64,000 nucleotides of DNA, taken from Bufo bufo (Eukaryota; Chordata; Amphibia; Anura; Bufonidae). The stretch is from positions 786,414,772 to 786,478,771 of the forward strand of contig NC_053389.1 in assembly GCF_905171765.1 (NCBI RefSeq), written 5' to 3'. The translations under genes and the position numbers were made by a program. The stretch's first letter is position 1; every line of letters starts with the position of its first letter. Below are positions 46,179 through 56,563 of the stretch, one piece after another. The notes under the pieces are model-generated. The model was given only the letters and a program-made list of their open reading frames with translations, ran no database searches and was not told the origin of the DNA.

Positions 46179-47481
46179 CAGTGGGTAAAGTATCAGACTT
46201 TACTGAGACCCCAGCCTGTACCACGGACAAGCACAAGTCACACTTAGGCCCCCATCTCACCAACTCCCCCTTGGACCAATCTATAGTAGGGTTATGTAGT
46301 CGGAGCCTAGGCAACCCTAGTACCATCTCAGCCGGAAGGTTCTCCAGGACTAAAAGGGAACATCTCTCTGAGTGGCACACACCCACGGTTAGAGAAATCT
46401 CTGAGGTACATGAGCTCACCGTACCACCAATAAGAGGAGTAGCATCAATAGCCATGACATGAATAGGAGTTGGTAAAGCAAACATTGGAATACCCAATCT
46501 TACAGCGTATTCAGAGTCAATAAAGCTGGCCGCTGAGCCAGAATCAATAAAGACCTTACCTGGCCATTTATCTACCCCCAGAGAAATCGTAATGGGTACC
46601 AAAAGCTTACATTTAGATAAATCAGGGTGTACCTGGTCTTTAGGTTGCCTTGCCTTAGGAGACTTGACAGAGAGGACCTTCTTAGGACAATGGTTGATCC
46701 AATGGTCAGGATCTCCACAGTAAAAGCATTCTCCACGTCTGCGGCGAAGATTCCCGCGGGTCATGTCAACCTGCATGGGTTCCTCGGTGGAGACCTCAGC
46801 ATTGTCTCTGGGATAGGCCTCTGGCTGGACGGCCATCTGGGAAGAGAACTGTTGTTCCTGTCGTCTCTCTCTAACCCGTCGGTCAAGTCGGACAACAAGG
46901 GTCATCATCTCCTCTAAGGTCTCTGGAAGTTGATAACTGACCAGAAGATCCTTTAAATTATCAGACAGACCTGACCTGAACTGACTCTTCAAGGCTGGTT
47001 CGTTCCATCCTGAGGGGACACACCACCTTCTGAATTGGGTGCAATAATCCTCTGCAGGTAGATTGCCCTGAACCAGTGCCTTTAGAGCCGTCTCGGCTAC
47101 TAGAGCCCTGTCTGGTTCATCATAGAGGGTACCCAGGGCCTGAAAGAACCCCTCCACAGAAGTTAAACAACTGGCGCCAGCAGGTAAAGAGAACCTGTAG
47201 GGTAGTCGGGAAATGATAATGCCCAGGCGTTGACTCTCGGGGCCAGAGGACATGGGGCGCAAACGGAAGTAAAGTCTGCAACCCTCCTTAAAAGAGAGAA
47301 ACCTCTTCCGGTCTCCAGAAAAGGGTTCTGGGAGCTTAATCTGGGGCTCAAAATGCGGACTGGAGGCCTGAGGAGTGGAAGAACCCTGCCCTAACTCAAA
47401 AGAACAGAGTTTTTCCCCTAGCTCCTGCACCATCTGCGTCAGATTAGAGACATGGTCAGTCAGGGTCACCAGAGGATTCAT
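46117..47481 (-). pseudogene. Gypsy 2 gag-protease
   Basis: The 454-codon frame starts MNPLVTLTDHVSNLTQMVQE only 28 bases inside the 5' LTR. It has a capsid-type region (LPEPFSGDRKRFLSFKEG, FRLRPMSSG, QFRRWCVPSGWNEPALK), a CCHC zinc knuckle at residues 252-265 (CFYCGDPDHWINHC) and an aspartic protease (FIDSGSAASF, DSG at 313-315; then VLENLPAEMVLGLP). The capsid is a few residues shorter than the gypsy 1 version near residue 92. The frame runs into a stop just after a C8 run (46121-46128, minus strand), where reading switches to the pol frame. That looks like a one-base homopolymer error, not a normal gag-pol boundary, because the protease is already in this frame. Confidence 0.9.
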
Positions 47482-47509
47482 TATACAGTGGTTATTGGGC
47501 CTGTTAATC

Positions 47510-48200
47510 TGTAACGGTCACGTACACACACACACAGGGGGGAGGATAGTGACCACTGCGCTCCACCCTCACCCCTGGCCCTGCCTACTTGCCTCACGAG
47601 TCCTGATGACAGGGGACAACTGGACGGCAGTGCCTAACTTAGTATACGTGCGGGAAGGACAGACAAGACAAATAACGGATAGTGAACGGACCTGGTCAAA
47701 ACCAAGAGGACAACGCAGTACAGAGGGATAAGCAAAGAAAGGTCAGGAGAAGCCGGGGTCATAAATACCAGGAGAGTCGAGAAGTACCAAAGGAGACCGC
47801 AAAGAATAGTCAGGTGGAAGCCGAGGTCAATATACCAGGAAGGATGCGCAGTACAGGAGGAGCAGGCAAAGGATCGTCAGGGAACAGGATCAGGTAAGTA
47901 CACAGGTATCCAACAACTGCCAGGAACCTAAATTAACAGGCAACCTATGGCCAGCAGGCTGCCTGTATTTATAGTGGGGAGTGAGGGTCATGTGACGTGG
48001 CCAGCGTCACATGACCGACAGACCGACAAGTCGAGCACCGAGTGATCAGCTCGGCGCTCATGGCAGACCTAGGTGCAGGGAGCCTCCCAGCTAGCAAAGC
48101 TGCCCTGGGAACGAGGTCAAACACAGATCCTTGCTCCCGAAGCTAAGCAGCAGGTCTGCGGCTGATGGGAGACCGAGTGTGCCTTCGGCACCCCGTTACA
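47510..48200 (-). mobile_element. 5' LTR of gypsy element 2
   Basis: A 691-bp copy, TGTAACGG...CCGTTACA, with the target duplication CTAAG at 48201-48205. A few substitutions separate it from the 3' LTR. The leader after the LTR is only 28 bases and contains no obvious TGG-type primer site, which is compatible with self-priming but unproven. Confidence 0.95.
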
Positions 48201-50001
48201 CTAAGGTTCTTGCAACAATCCTGATTTTCGAGGTGTTCCAATTTGGCGTGCAATGTTGCCTCTGTTTCTTAGCATTCTGCTAAGGCTTGTTCCAAATTGG
48301 ATATAGTTATCTCATGTGCGGCATATTTATTTTCCAAGTCTCTTTCCAATTTTTACAATTTTCCAATTTTTCGCGAATTTGTAGTAATCAAAGTCAAAGC
48401 AGACTTGATGAAAGCGTGTGTGTCGCAGGCGCAGCACTATAAAGTGCCTTTTGCGCTGTGGCATTAGAAGAATTTTGATATCTCTGACTTTTAGTCTAAC
48501 CAGACTGTCTATTACTCTGTAATTCCTCTAGCGCCGTTATTTGGAAACAGTAAGTTTAAAGAGCACACCAAATGCTTGAAATAACTTCTTTATTAACTTC
48601 AACTTTTCTTCATATATAACACTGCCGCCTCCGCAGCAGATAGTCCATGTACAAAACACGTGTTGAAAAGATATCACAAAATGGCGGTATGCATAAGATG
48701 GTGGTTCAACTGTTTAATCTTGTCATTCAACATAAAATGGTGGATATATTTCTCTCTTGAGTATCTGTACTCTCACTTTAAGTTTTTTAAGCACTTTATG
48801 ATCTCTCTGAGAGGTATATCTGAGGTCTAACTAATAGTTCACTTGCAGTATGCAGTTAGCAGTGACTATCTGCAGATTGGTTGCAATTGAATTTGTGAAC
48901 TTTGTGGTTTGCAATTGGTGGAACTGTAAGTAAATACATATATATTTAATTCAGTATACAGTTCTAAACACAATACTAACAATATGAACATTATATAACT
49001 GCTCTAAATACCTATTTTGTCCTCTTGTTCCCATAAAAACACAGCTCTCAGTGGAATGAATGTCTCTTCAGCTCCTGTGCTTTGGTGAATAATGATTCTA
49101 GCAGCTCCTGCTAGGGGAATTCCCAGACAGGCTGTGTGTGAGGCTGGCTGTGATTGGTGAAAACTCTTGCTGTGTGAGAAGCTGGCTGTGATTGGTCTAG
49201 ACTTCTGCCCAGCAACAACAGATTAACACTATGCTTTCTGTTGTTTCTGCTGTGTCACTGAGCTTACTCTACATTACAAAATGAATCTTAAAGGCATTAT
49301 CTTTTTCTGCTTCAGTGAACACAAAATATAACAGCAATATGACATCCAAAACATGAAGTCACAGTAAATAACTCTGCTTTTCTCTTTAACACATAAACAT
49401 AGGAACTGTATTAAGGCTATTGGCAGGTCTAGCTGTATACACATATAAGCTATACTAGCAACCTAGGACGGGTCCTAGCTGGTCCTAGCTGGCCAGCTAC
49501 AGTGTGGGACCTCCAATCGTTTATCAAACTGTGGTAGCAGGACATGAGATACCTCCTGTGCCACATTGGCAGCATTATTAGAATCCTCTTCTGGTGACGA
49601 AGGAGCCGCATAGCTAGGTAATAGGTTTGGGGGTATAATGTCATCTTCTGGTAGGAGGTTAGTGGCAAAAGAGGTTCTGGAACTGGCTGGGCAGAGCCTT
49701 GCGGAGCTTTGAGGGTGTGCTTTTTCAGTATACCAGTAGACTTAGACATTTTGGAGGTAGTATCACCAGACAGCATGGTAGGAATAGGAGAGATTGTACA
49801 TGTTTGTTTTACAGAGGTCTTAGCTACAAATTTGTCCATGTCCACCACAGACACAGTGTTTGGCTGGCTAATATTGTTGGTTGTGTGGAGATTATACCCT
49901 ATCATACACCATCTATATACATCATCCAGAGAAAAAGGGTCAGCATGGTTGTCACCTCTATGTACCAACATGACCAATGGTCCCCCAGCAGATGGCAGCA
50001 A
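48201..50001 (-). pseudogene. L1-Tx1 ORF1p N-terminal half, split by LTR
   Basis: Minus-strand pieces at 49503-50001 (MSKSTGILKKHTLKAPQGSA; then NAANVAQEVSHVLLPQF in another frame) and 48201-48480 (ERDLENKYAAHEITISNLEQ with decayed codons, then LEHLENQD) resemble the basic N-terminus and coiled coil of L1 ORF1 protein. The coiled coil runs into CKNLR at the gypsy 2 insertion and continues at 42564. Frameshifts and stops are present. Confidence 0.6.
48519..49501 (-). mobile_element. LTR-like insertion in L1 ORF1
   Basis: About 1 kb, TGTAGCTGGCC...GGAATTACA on the minus strand, with a minus-strand AATAAA (GAAGTTAATAAAGAAGTTAT, complement of about 48575-48595). It separates two L1 ORF1 segments. 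No target duplication was found, so the limits are approximate. Confidence 0.5.
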
Positions 50002-52247
50002 TCAGTTAATAATCTCACAGAATCAATACATTAAACTTAAAAAAAGGAAAACCGTTGCTGAAACTTCAAAAACATTGTGTCGCAAAAACATTTAGGTGAT
50101 ATTGCTTAGAAGAAAAAACGGAGACTGAGTCCCAGGCCACAAAGGCATATAGACAACCAAAAAGGAAGGCAAGAGTCACAAAAGATATGGTTTGAGATTT
50201 ATCAATACTGGGGCTTTCTGCGCCTGTCTTGATATCCCCTGTGCTGCTGGAGAATGCGCCTAATTTATGACAAGGCACATCCTACTGCAGTCTGTGTGCC
50301 TAACCAAAAATCTACGACAGCTCAGAGCTGCCGTAGATTTCTTTGCTCATTAAGAAAAGAGGTGAGTACGGCGAAAAAGGGGAGATGCGACAATTTTTTT
50401 TTAAACAGTCACAGTTAAAAAGTTGCACCTGTGACTTTTTAAGGCCACTTTTTAGGTATAAAGGGAATGATAAATCTCCCCCGTAATCTCAGAACTGTGC
50501 ATCTGATGGCTTTGGTGCTTCAACAACAGCTGTCCTGCTCCAGTCATGCTGTGAAGATGACAGTCACTCCATGTAGTTAGGCAGTCCCAGTGCACTATTT
50601 CGTTCTACCATCTGTGGAAAGTTGTTCCCCCTGCTCTTGGGTCAAAAAGCAAGTTCTGCAGGAGGGTTTGGTGTCCTATCAGAAGAGGAGCGTATAATAT
50701 GGAGGGCCACGCCTTCTCTTAAGATGTCCACAGTGCACGCTCTGGCCTGCTGTGTAAGAGGTGGCTGTCTCTGTGGTATGTCCAGCCTCACAGGCAATGT
50801 CCTGATCTCTAGGGTGGTTTGCAGGTCCCTGGGAATCATGGAGGGGCACAACAGGGAGAGACAGTGCTCCCCAACCAGAACAGGTCTGTGGGGAGCGGGT
50901 GGTTGCAAGGCCTTGTGCTGCTGAGGGCCCCAGCTGGTGATTGCTCTCTGGAGCTGGAAATGGAGGTTTCCGCCAGTGGGGTATCATGTCTACAGTTTCT
51001 CCACTGTTGTCTGTGGCTGTGAGTGCTTGGGGCACTTTGATGGGCAGAAATAGAGAGGAGAGCCAGCTGGAGCCTTATTAAATCCGTGATGCCCCGCTTT
51101 TTGAAGTTGGCCCCATGTTCATATGTACCCGCATTGCTGACAAAAATTAAGTTTTATTATACGCAAATGAGCCTCCAGGAGCAATGGGCTGTTGCCATTA
51201 CACCTACAGTCTCTGCCTTCTTAGCCTTTATCATGACCTTTGATGGACAGGGCCAGGCGTGATGATGTTTTCACTGCCTGGCCCTGGCAATCAAAGTGAA
51301 AAGGGAGGCGTGGCAGATGCAGAGAGAGCAGGGCCTCTAGGTTCAACAGAAATGCCCCCGTTGCTCCTAGAGGCTCATTTCATATATTAAAACATAATTA
51401 TTCTCAGTAATGGAGGCACATATGAACATGGGACCAACACAGATGCCTTCAGCTGCCATGCGCACATCCAACAGATCAGCCAGTTTCATAGGTCCAAATC
51501 TGTTGACAGATATCCATTAAGTAGGTGAATATTGCTCCTTTTTTTATATTAAAAATCCATGTCCCTGTGTCTAGACTATTACATTCTAGTTATTGTGCCT
51601 CCTGCTGTTCTTTTAATACCCTCACCCATCTAATGTGCCCCGTACTGGCGAGAAGAAGACACATTTGGTGCCGATTCTTATTGGCTTGCCTGTATAATAG
51701 AAGTGGACCTTAAGCTGTTCGTCTAGACGTGGATCTAGGTGGTGAGACTGAGCTACTGAGCATGTGTGACCACCTGCACAGGACACATGTGATGATGGAT
51801 GTTCTAATATGGGAATGAAAAAAATGGCAGATGGCACCATAACAAGCGTACAACAGCAGTATCAAGACACAGGAGTATTTCAGGACATTTGCAAACTAGA
51901 ACCTATTGCTCAAGCATGTTCCATCGAGGAAGGTGTCTTAAGTACTGCAAGGTGGCCAGCTACTGGCCGGTTAAGATTAGGGTGTGCTCGCTACCCCTTA
52001 TGAGTCGGAGCAAGCATGTATGTGTGCAAGACCTACGGGCAAAGAGGCCTAGCCAGCAAGCAGCAGACCGCAGCCTGCGTGGAAGGACATAGCTACCCTG
52101 TAAGCTGAAGAAAGTGAGAGAGGGAAGCTAGTCCAAGTGCTGGAGTGGGTGAGCAAAGCACCGGCAGCCATGGGCGAAGTGAACTGATTGCCATGTAGTT
52201 CAGTTTACTTCTGCTTGTCAAAGTTCTGAAAAGCTTCTCATAATGTA
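50002..52247. other. Largely unrecognised sequence with one hairpin MITE
   Basis: 51112-51432 is a hairpin element: CCCATGTTCATATGT at its start, ACATATGAACATGGG at its end, and inner arms with GAGCCTCCAGGAGCAA and its near-complement. 50060-50480 contains a SINE-like repeat with AATTAGGCGCATTCTCC. No exon could be supported in the remainder. Confidence 0.45.
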
Positions 52248-52779
52248 CAGTCGTGGCCAAAAGTTTTGAGAATTACATAAATATTGGAAATTGGAAAAGT
52301 TGCTGCTTAAGTTTTTATAACAGCAATTTGCATATACTGCAGAATGTTATGAAGAGTGATCAGATGAATTGCATACTCCTTCTTTGCCATGAAAATTAAC
52401 TTAATCCCCAAAAAACCTTTCCACTGCATTTCATTGCTGTCCTCAAAGGACCTGCTGAGATCATTTCAGTAATCGTCTTCTAACTCAGGTGAGAATGTTG
52501 ACGAGCACAAGGCTGGAGATCATTATGTCAGGCTGATTGGGTAAAAATGGCAGACTTGACATGTTAAAAGGAGGGTGATGCTCGAAATCATTGTTCTTCC
52601 ATTGTTAACCATGGTGACCTGCAAAGAAACGCGTGCAGCCATCATTGCGTTGCATAAAAATGGCTTCACAGGCAAGGATATTGTGGCTACTAAGATTGCA
52701 CCTCAATCAACAATTTATAGGATCATCAAGAACTTCAAGGAAAGAGGTTCAATTCTTGTTAAGAAGGCTTCAGGGCGTC

Positions 52780-53593
52780 TGTGGAGAAACCAACCTCGCC
52801 ACTGGGTTTTGGAGAGGCCTGGCTACCAGCCTCTTGCCTCAGGATTATGGCCCATACTAACTTTAAAGGAGAAGACAGACACAGCCTAAATCTGTCTTTG
52901 GAATGGTATTTTGTTATGTGAGGGTACCCAGATAGCCCATGTTATTGTACTTGTGTATTCTGAGTGCCATTCACCTAATGATATTGTGTGTTTGGGTGGT
53001 GATTTCTGTCCTTTTTAGTCTTCACATGTGTATTGGCGATTTCCCTTTGTCCTGAGAGATAATTGAATTGCTCCTCGGGTGTCTCCAGGGCAGAGAGGAG
53101 GAAACCATGATGCATTGTGGGGATGTGTTGTGTCTGTGTATCCTGAGTGCTACGTATCTGTCCTGTGTCACAGTCTTCCTTCTGGTCCCCTAGGGGCGTG
53201 TCCACCAGATGGGGACCTGCATAAATACGGGCGGGTAGCCCTCAATAAAGTGTTCCTGTTTTATACCTTTATGAAGTCTTGGCTCATGTTTGGGGGATGG
53301 AATAACTACACTCTTGGGGATTGCTATATCACAATACTCCCCTGAGTATAAGCTCTTGTAAGAGCTTGCTCCTGGTTCCTGTCTCTGGATTTAGGAGAGG
53401 TTCACCCACTGGAGCCTGGAGTCTTGTCGTAGGTCCAGGGTGGGTAGGAGACGGCGAGACCTCCACCAAGCTTCGGCGGTTCATGAGGTCTGCAGTGCTG
53501 ACGGTGTCCAGTGGAGTGCTTGGAGTCCTCTGGAAGCACTAGGAGCTTCTATCGACGGAGGTACCCGGTCGGGGTGCTAGGCGTTCCGTTACA
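52780..53593 (+). repeat. Array LTR 1 (814 bp)
   Basis: It starts TGTGGAGAAACC and ends CCGTTACA. It lacks 64 bases present in LTR 2 and 3 (between CACCTAATGATAT and TGTGTGTTTGGG), likely a deletion at short AT repeats. It has a CATAAATA TATA-like box near 53219 and CAATAAAGTGTTCC as the poly(A) signal near 53243. Confidence 0.92.
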
Positions 53594-53594
53594 T

Positions 53595-53612
53595 TGGTGG
53601 CAGCAGTGGGAT
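53595..53612 (+). promoter_or_regulatory. Primer-binding site, tRNA-Leu-like (copy at 56168-56185)
   Basis: TGGTGGCAGCAGTGGGAT begins one base after the LTR. It is complementary, with one mismatch, to the 3' end of vertebrate tRNA-Leu of the AAG/UAG type (from memory of that tRNA). Both internal regions carry it unchanged. Confidence 0.65.
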
Positions 53613-53986
53613 GGCGTCCTAGTGCGAGGAGAAGCAGCTCAGAGACACCGGTAACGTGTGAAGTTACAAATTGAGGGCAACGCTAGCACTCGTGCAGCGC
53701 CCCTGGGAGCAGAGGTATCCAGCGACTTGGAGCAGACAAGTATGGAAGGCTCTGAAGATGACTGGCCGAGGTGAGGCAGCGAGTGGCCCAGTATGGAGAT
53801 AATGTGTCCATGGATATATTCCAAGCCATCTGGAACCAGGTCACAGCCAAGCGACACGCAAGGATGGAACGAGAATTCCGACTGGCGAAAGAGAGAGAAA
53901 TTGCCCAGCAGAAGGAGTGTTACAGCAGCCGAGCAGAGGCTGCATCCGAGGAGGTAAGCAGTCTCCCCCTGAGGCGGCTAGTGTAA

Positions 53987-55369
53987 CCCAAAGTAGGGGT
54001 CCTCATAGACTGGTCCTGTGAGGAACAACAACAGGCAGGTGGAGACGGGACCGAGGTCTCTCCACCGGGATGTTGGGCAGCTGGCCCAGACCCTAAGCAG
54101 CAGCTGGAGTTGCCAGGTGTGGACGCAGGTGGTCCTTACTCGCAAATGTTGAGGGACCTCACAGACTGGTCCTGGGAAGACCCACAGATGGCAGGTGGAG
54201 ATGGGACCGAGATCTCTCCACCGGCCCTACAGGGATGCTGGGCAGCCGGCCCACATCTCCAACTCCAAATGGGGGTAATACAGGGAGAGAAGTGTGTCGT
54301 CCTCCCTCCCCAGCGGCAGTGTACTTTGAAGGGAGAGGAGACAACCGGTCTGTCTCCCCAACCACAGGGGAACAGCACCCCTAACTCCAATGATGCATAT
54401 GAGACCGCAGTCTCTGCACCAGGCCTACTGGGATGCTGGACGGCCGGTACAGAGTCCCCACCAACACCGCAGGAATGCCAGGAGGAGGAGGTAAGCGATC
54501 CCTCCTGTCCACAGCTGATACGCAACAAGGTCCTGGGGGTAGGATTCCCTGACCCCATCCCAGCGGAAGAGCTGGCATCTGGGCAGAGCGCAGTTGGCCT
54601 CTGCCCTCCTCTATCCTCTTCTCCAGAGGCTGACTCCACACAGGCTTCCCCAGCGGAAGAACTGGCATCGGGGCAGAACACAGTTGGCCTCTGGCCTCCC
54701 CTATCCTCTTATCCAGAGCCTGACTCCCCACAGGCTACCCCAGCAGAAGAGCTGGCATCTGGGCAGAGCGCAGTCAGCCTCTGCCATCCCCTATCTTCTT
54801 CTCCACAGCCGATCTGCAACAAGGTCCTGGGGATAGGATTCCCTGACCACATCCCAGCGGAAGAGCTGGCATCTGGGCAGAGCGCAGTCGGCTTCTGCCC
54901 TCCTCTATCCTCTTCTCCAGAGGCTGACTTTCCACAGGCTACCCCAGCGGAAGCGCTGGCATCTGGGCAGAGCGCAGTCGGCCTCTGCCCTCCCCTATCC
55001 TCTTCTCCAGAGCCGGACTTCCCACAGGCTACCCCAGCGGAAGAGCTGGCATCTGGGCAGAGCGCAGTCGGCCTCTGCCCACCAAGTAACTACAGCTCCA
55101 AGCTAGAAAGCAACAAGGAAGCAAGGAGTAGCAGATGCCCCCTCAACAGCTGGGGACATACAGAACAGAGCCAGGCCCCAAAATTCAACAGGTCCAGTAT
55201 TGGGTTGTGGGTGGACTGCCAGACTAACTCAGATACCGACCGGCATGAGGTCAGGTATCTGGTTAGTCTTCCCTGGGAGGGGGAGATGTGTGGCGAAACC
55301 AACCTCGCCACTGGGTTTTGGAGAGACCTGGCTACCAGCCTCTTGCCTCAGGATTATGGCCCATACTAA
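53987..55369 (+). CDS. Repetitive proline-rich protein, array copy 1
   Basis: The frame is open from just after the TAA at 53984-53986; the first in-frame ATG is at 54146. The product is acidic, Pro/Ser-rich and hydrophilic, with no membrane segment. N-terminal part: two WSxE/GCWAAGP-type modules. Residues after about 54540 form six tandem units of about 30 residues with PAEELASGQSAVGLCPPLSS; the pair NKVLGVGFPDPI / NKVLGIGFPDHI marks an older duplication. The last 27 codons are read from the next LTR's U3, past the polypurine tract. I do not recognise the family. It could be a gag-like or accessory protein; conservation between the two copies argues that it is, or recently was, coding. Confidence 0.6.
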   Translation, partial: PKVGVLIDWSCEEQQQAGGDGTEVSPPGCWAAGPDPKQQLELPGVDAGGPYSQMLRDLTDWSWEDPQMAGGDGTEISPPALQGCWAAGPHLQLQMGVIQGEKCVVLPPQRQCTLKGEETTGLSPQPQGNSTPNSNDAYETAVSAPGLLGCWTAGTESPPTPQECQEEEVSDPSCPQLIRNKVLGVGFPDPIPAEELASGQSAVGLCPPLSSSPEADSTQASPAEELASGQNTVGLWPPLSSYPEPDSPQATPAEELASGQSAVSLCHPLSSSPQPICNKVLGIGFPDHIPAEELASGQSAVGFCPPLSSSPEADFPQATPAEALASGQSAVGLCPPLSSSPEPDFPQATPAEELASGQSAVGLCPPSNYSSKLESNKEARSSRCPLNSWGHTEQSQAPKFNRSSIGLWVDCQTNSDTDRHEVRYLVSLPWEGEMCGETNLATGFWRDLATSLLPQDYGPY

Positions 55370-56166
55370 TTTTAAAGGAGAAGACAGACACAGCTTAAAT
55401 CTGTCTTTGGAATGGTATTTTGTTATGTGAGGGTACCCAGATAGCCCATGTTATTGTATTTGTGTATTCTGAGTGCCATTCACCTAATGATATGCACTCA
55501 GACTTGAGCTATCTGGGGCTATGTTAAATGTCTGTGTTTGCTGTGGGGGTGTGACATTGTGTGTTTGGGTGGTGATTTCTGTCCTTTTTAGTCTTCACAT
55601 GTGTATTGGCGATTTCCCTTTGTCCTGAGAGATAATTGAATTGCTCCTCGGGTGTCTCCAGGGCAGAGAGGAGGAAACCATGATGCATTGTGGGGATGTG
55701 TTGTGTCTGTGTATCCTGAGTGCTACGTATCTGTCCTGTGTCACAGTCTTCCTTCTGGTCCCCTAGGGGCGTGTCCACCAGATGGGGACCTGCATAAATA
55801 CGGGCGGGTAGCCCTCAATAAAGTGTTCCTGTTTTATACCTTTATGAAGTCTTGGCTCATGTTTGGGGGATGGAATAACTACACTCTTGGGGATTGCTAT
55901 ATCACAATACTCCCCTGAGTATAAGCTCTTGTAAGAGCTTGCTCCTGGTTCCTGTCTCTGGATTTAGGAGAGGTTCACCCACTGGAGCCTGGAGTCTTGT
56001 CGTAGGTCCAGGGTGGGTAGGAGACGGCGAGACCTCCACCAAGCTTCGGCGGTTCATGAGGTCTGCAGTGCTGACGGTGTCCAGTGGAGTGCTTGGAGTC
56101 CTCTGGAAGCACTAGGAGCTTCTATCGACGGAGGTACCCGGTCGGGGTGCTAGGCGTTCCGTTACA
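55289..56166 (+). repeat. Array LTR 2 (878 bp)
   Basis: It starts TGTGGCGAAACC after the polypurine tract GGGAGGGGGAG (about 55276-55286). It differs from LTR 3 at only a handful of bases (for example GGGGCTATG against GGGGATATG). Confidence 0.93.
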
Positions 56167-56314
56167 TTGGTGGCAGCAGTGGGATGGCGTCCTAGTGCGA
56201 GGAGAAGCAGCTCAGAGACACCGGTAACGTGTGGAGTTACAAATTAAGGGCAACGCTAGCACTCGTGCAGCGCCCCTGGGAGCAGAGGTATCCAGCGACT
56301 TGGAGCAGACAAGT

Positions 56315-56563
56315 ATGGAAGGCTCTGAAGATGACTGGCTGGCCGAGGTGAGGCAGCGAGTGGCCCAGTATGGAGATAATGTGTCCATGGATATATTCCA
56401 AGCCATCTGGAACCAGGTCACAGCCAAGCGACACGCAAGGATGGAACGAGAATTCCGACTGGCGAAAGAGAGAGAAATTGCCCAGCAGAAGGAGTGTTAC
56501 AGCAGCCGAGCAGAGGCTGCATCCGAGGAGGTAAGCAGTCTCCCCCTGAGGTGGCTAGTGTAA
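56315..56563 (+). CDS. Short acidic/coiled-coil protein, array copy 2
   Basis: It starts MEGSEDDWLAEVRQRVAQYG and continues MEREFRLAKEREIAQQ, a charged helical stretch likely to form a coiled coil; 82 codons to TAA at 56561-56563. The next codon continues the repeat-protein frame, so the two are separated only by this stop. A consensus-like splice donor GAG/GTAAGC lies near 56530. In copy 1 a 4-base deletion (CTGG near 53763) breaks the start of this frame. Function unknown; the position suits a gag-like protein. Confidence 0.55.
   Translation: MEGSEDDWLAEVRQRVAQYGDNVSMDIFQAIWNQVTAKRHARMEREFRLAKEREIAQQKECYSSRAEAASEEVSSLPLRWLV

Noticed and set aside
49450..50001. 183-codon minus-strand frame as a novel gene
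   Set aside because: Its content and position fit the N-terminus of L1 ORF1, continued at 48201-48480 and 42412-42564; annotated as L1 debris.
54136..54731. Minus-strand frames of 116-181 codons across the array internal regions
   Set aside because: Complement of the repeat-protein frame; openness follows from its codon composition. The plus-strand frame is longer and preserved in both copies.
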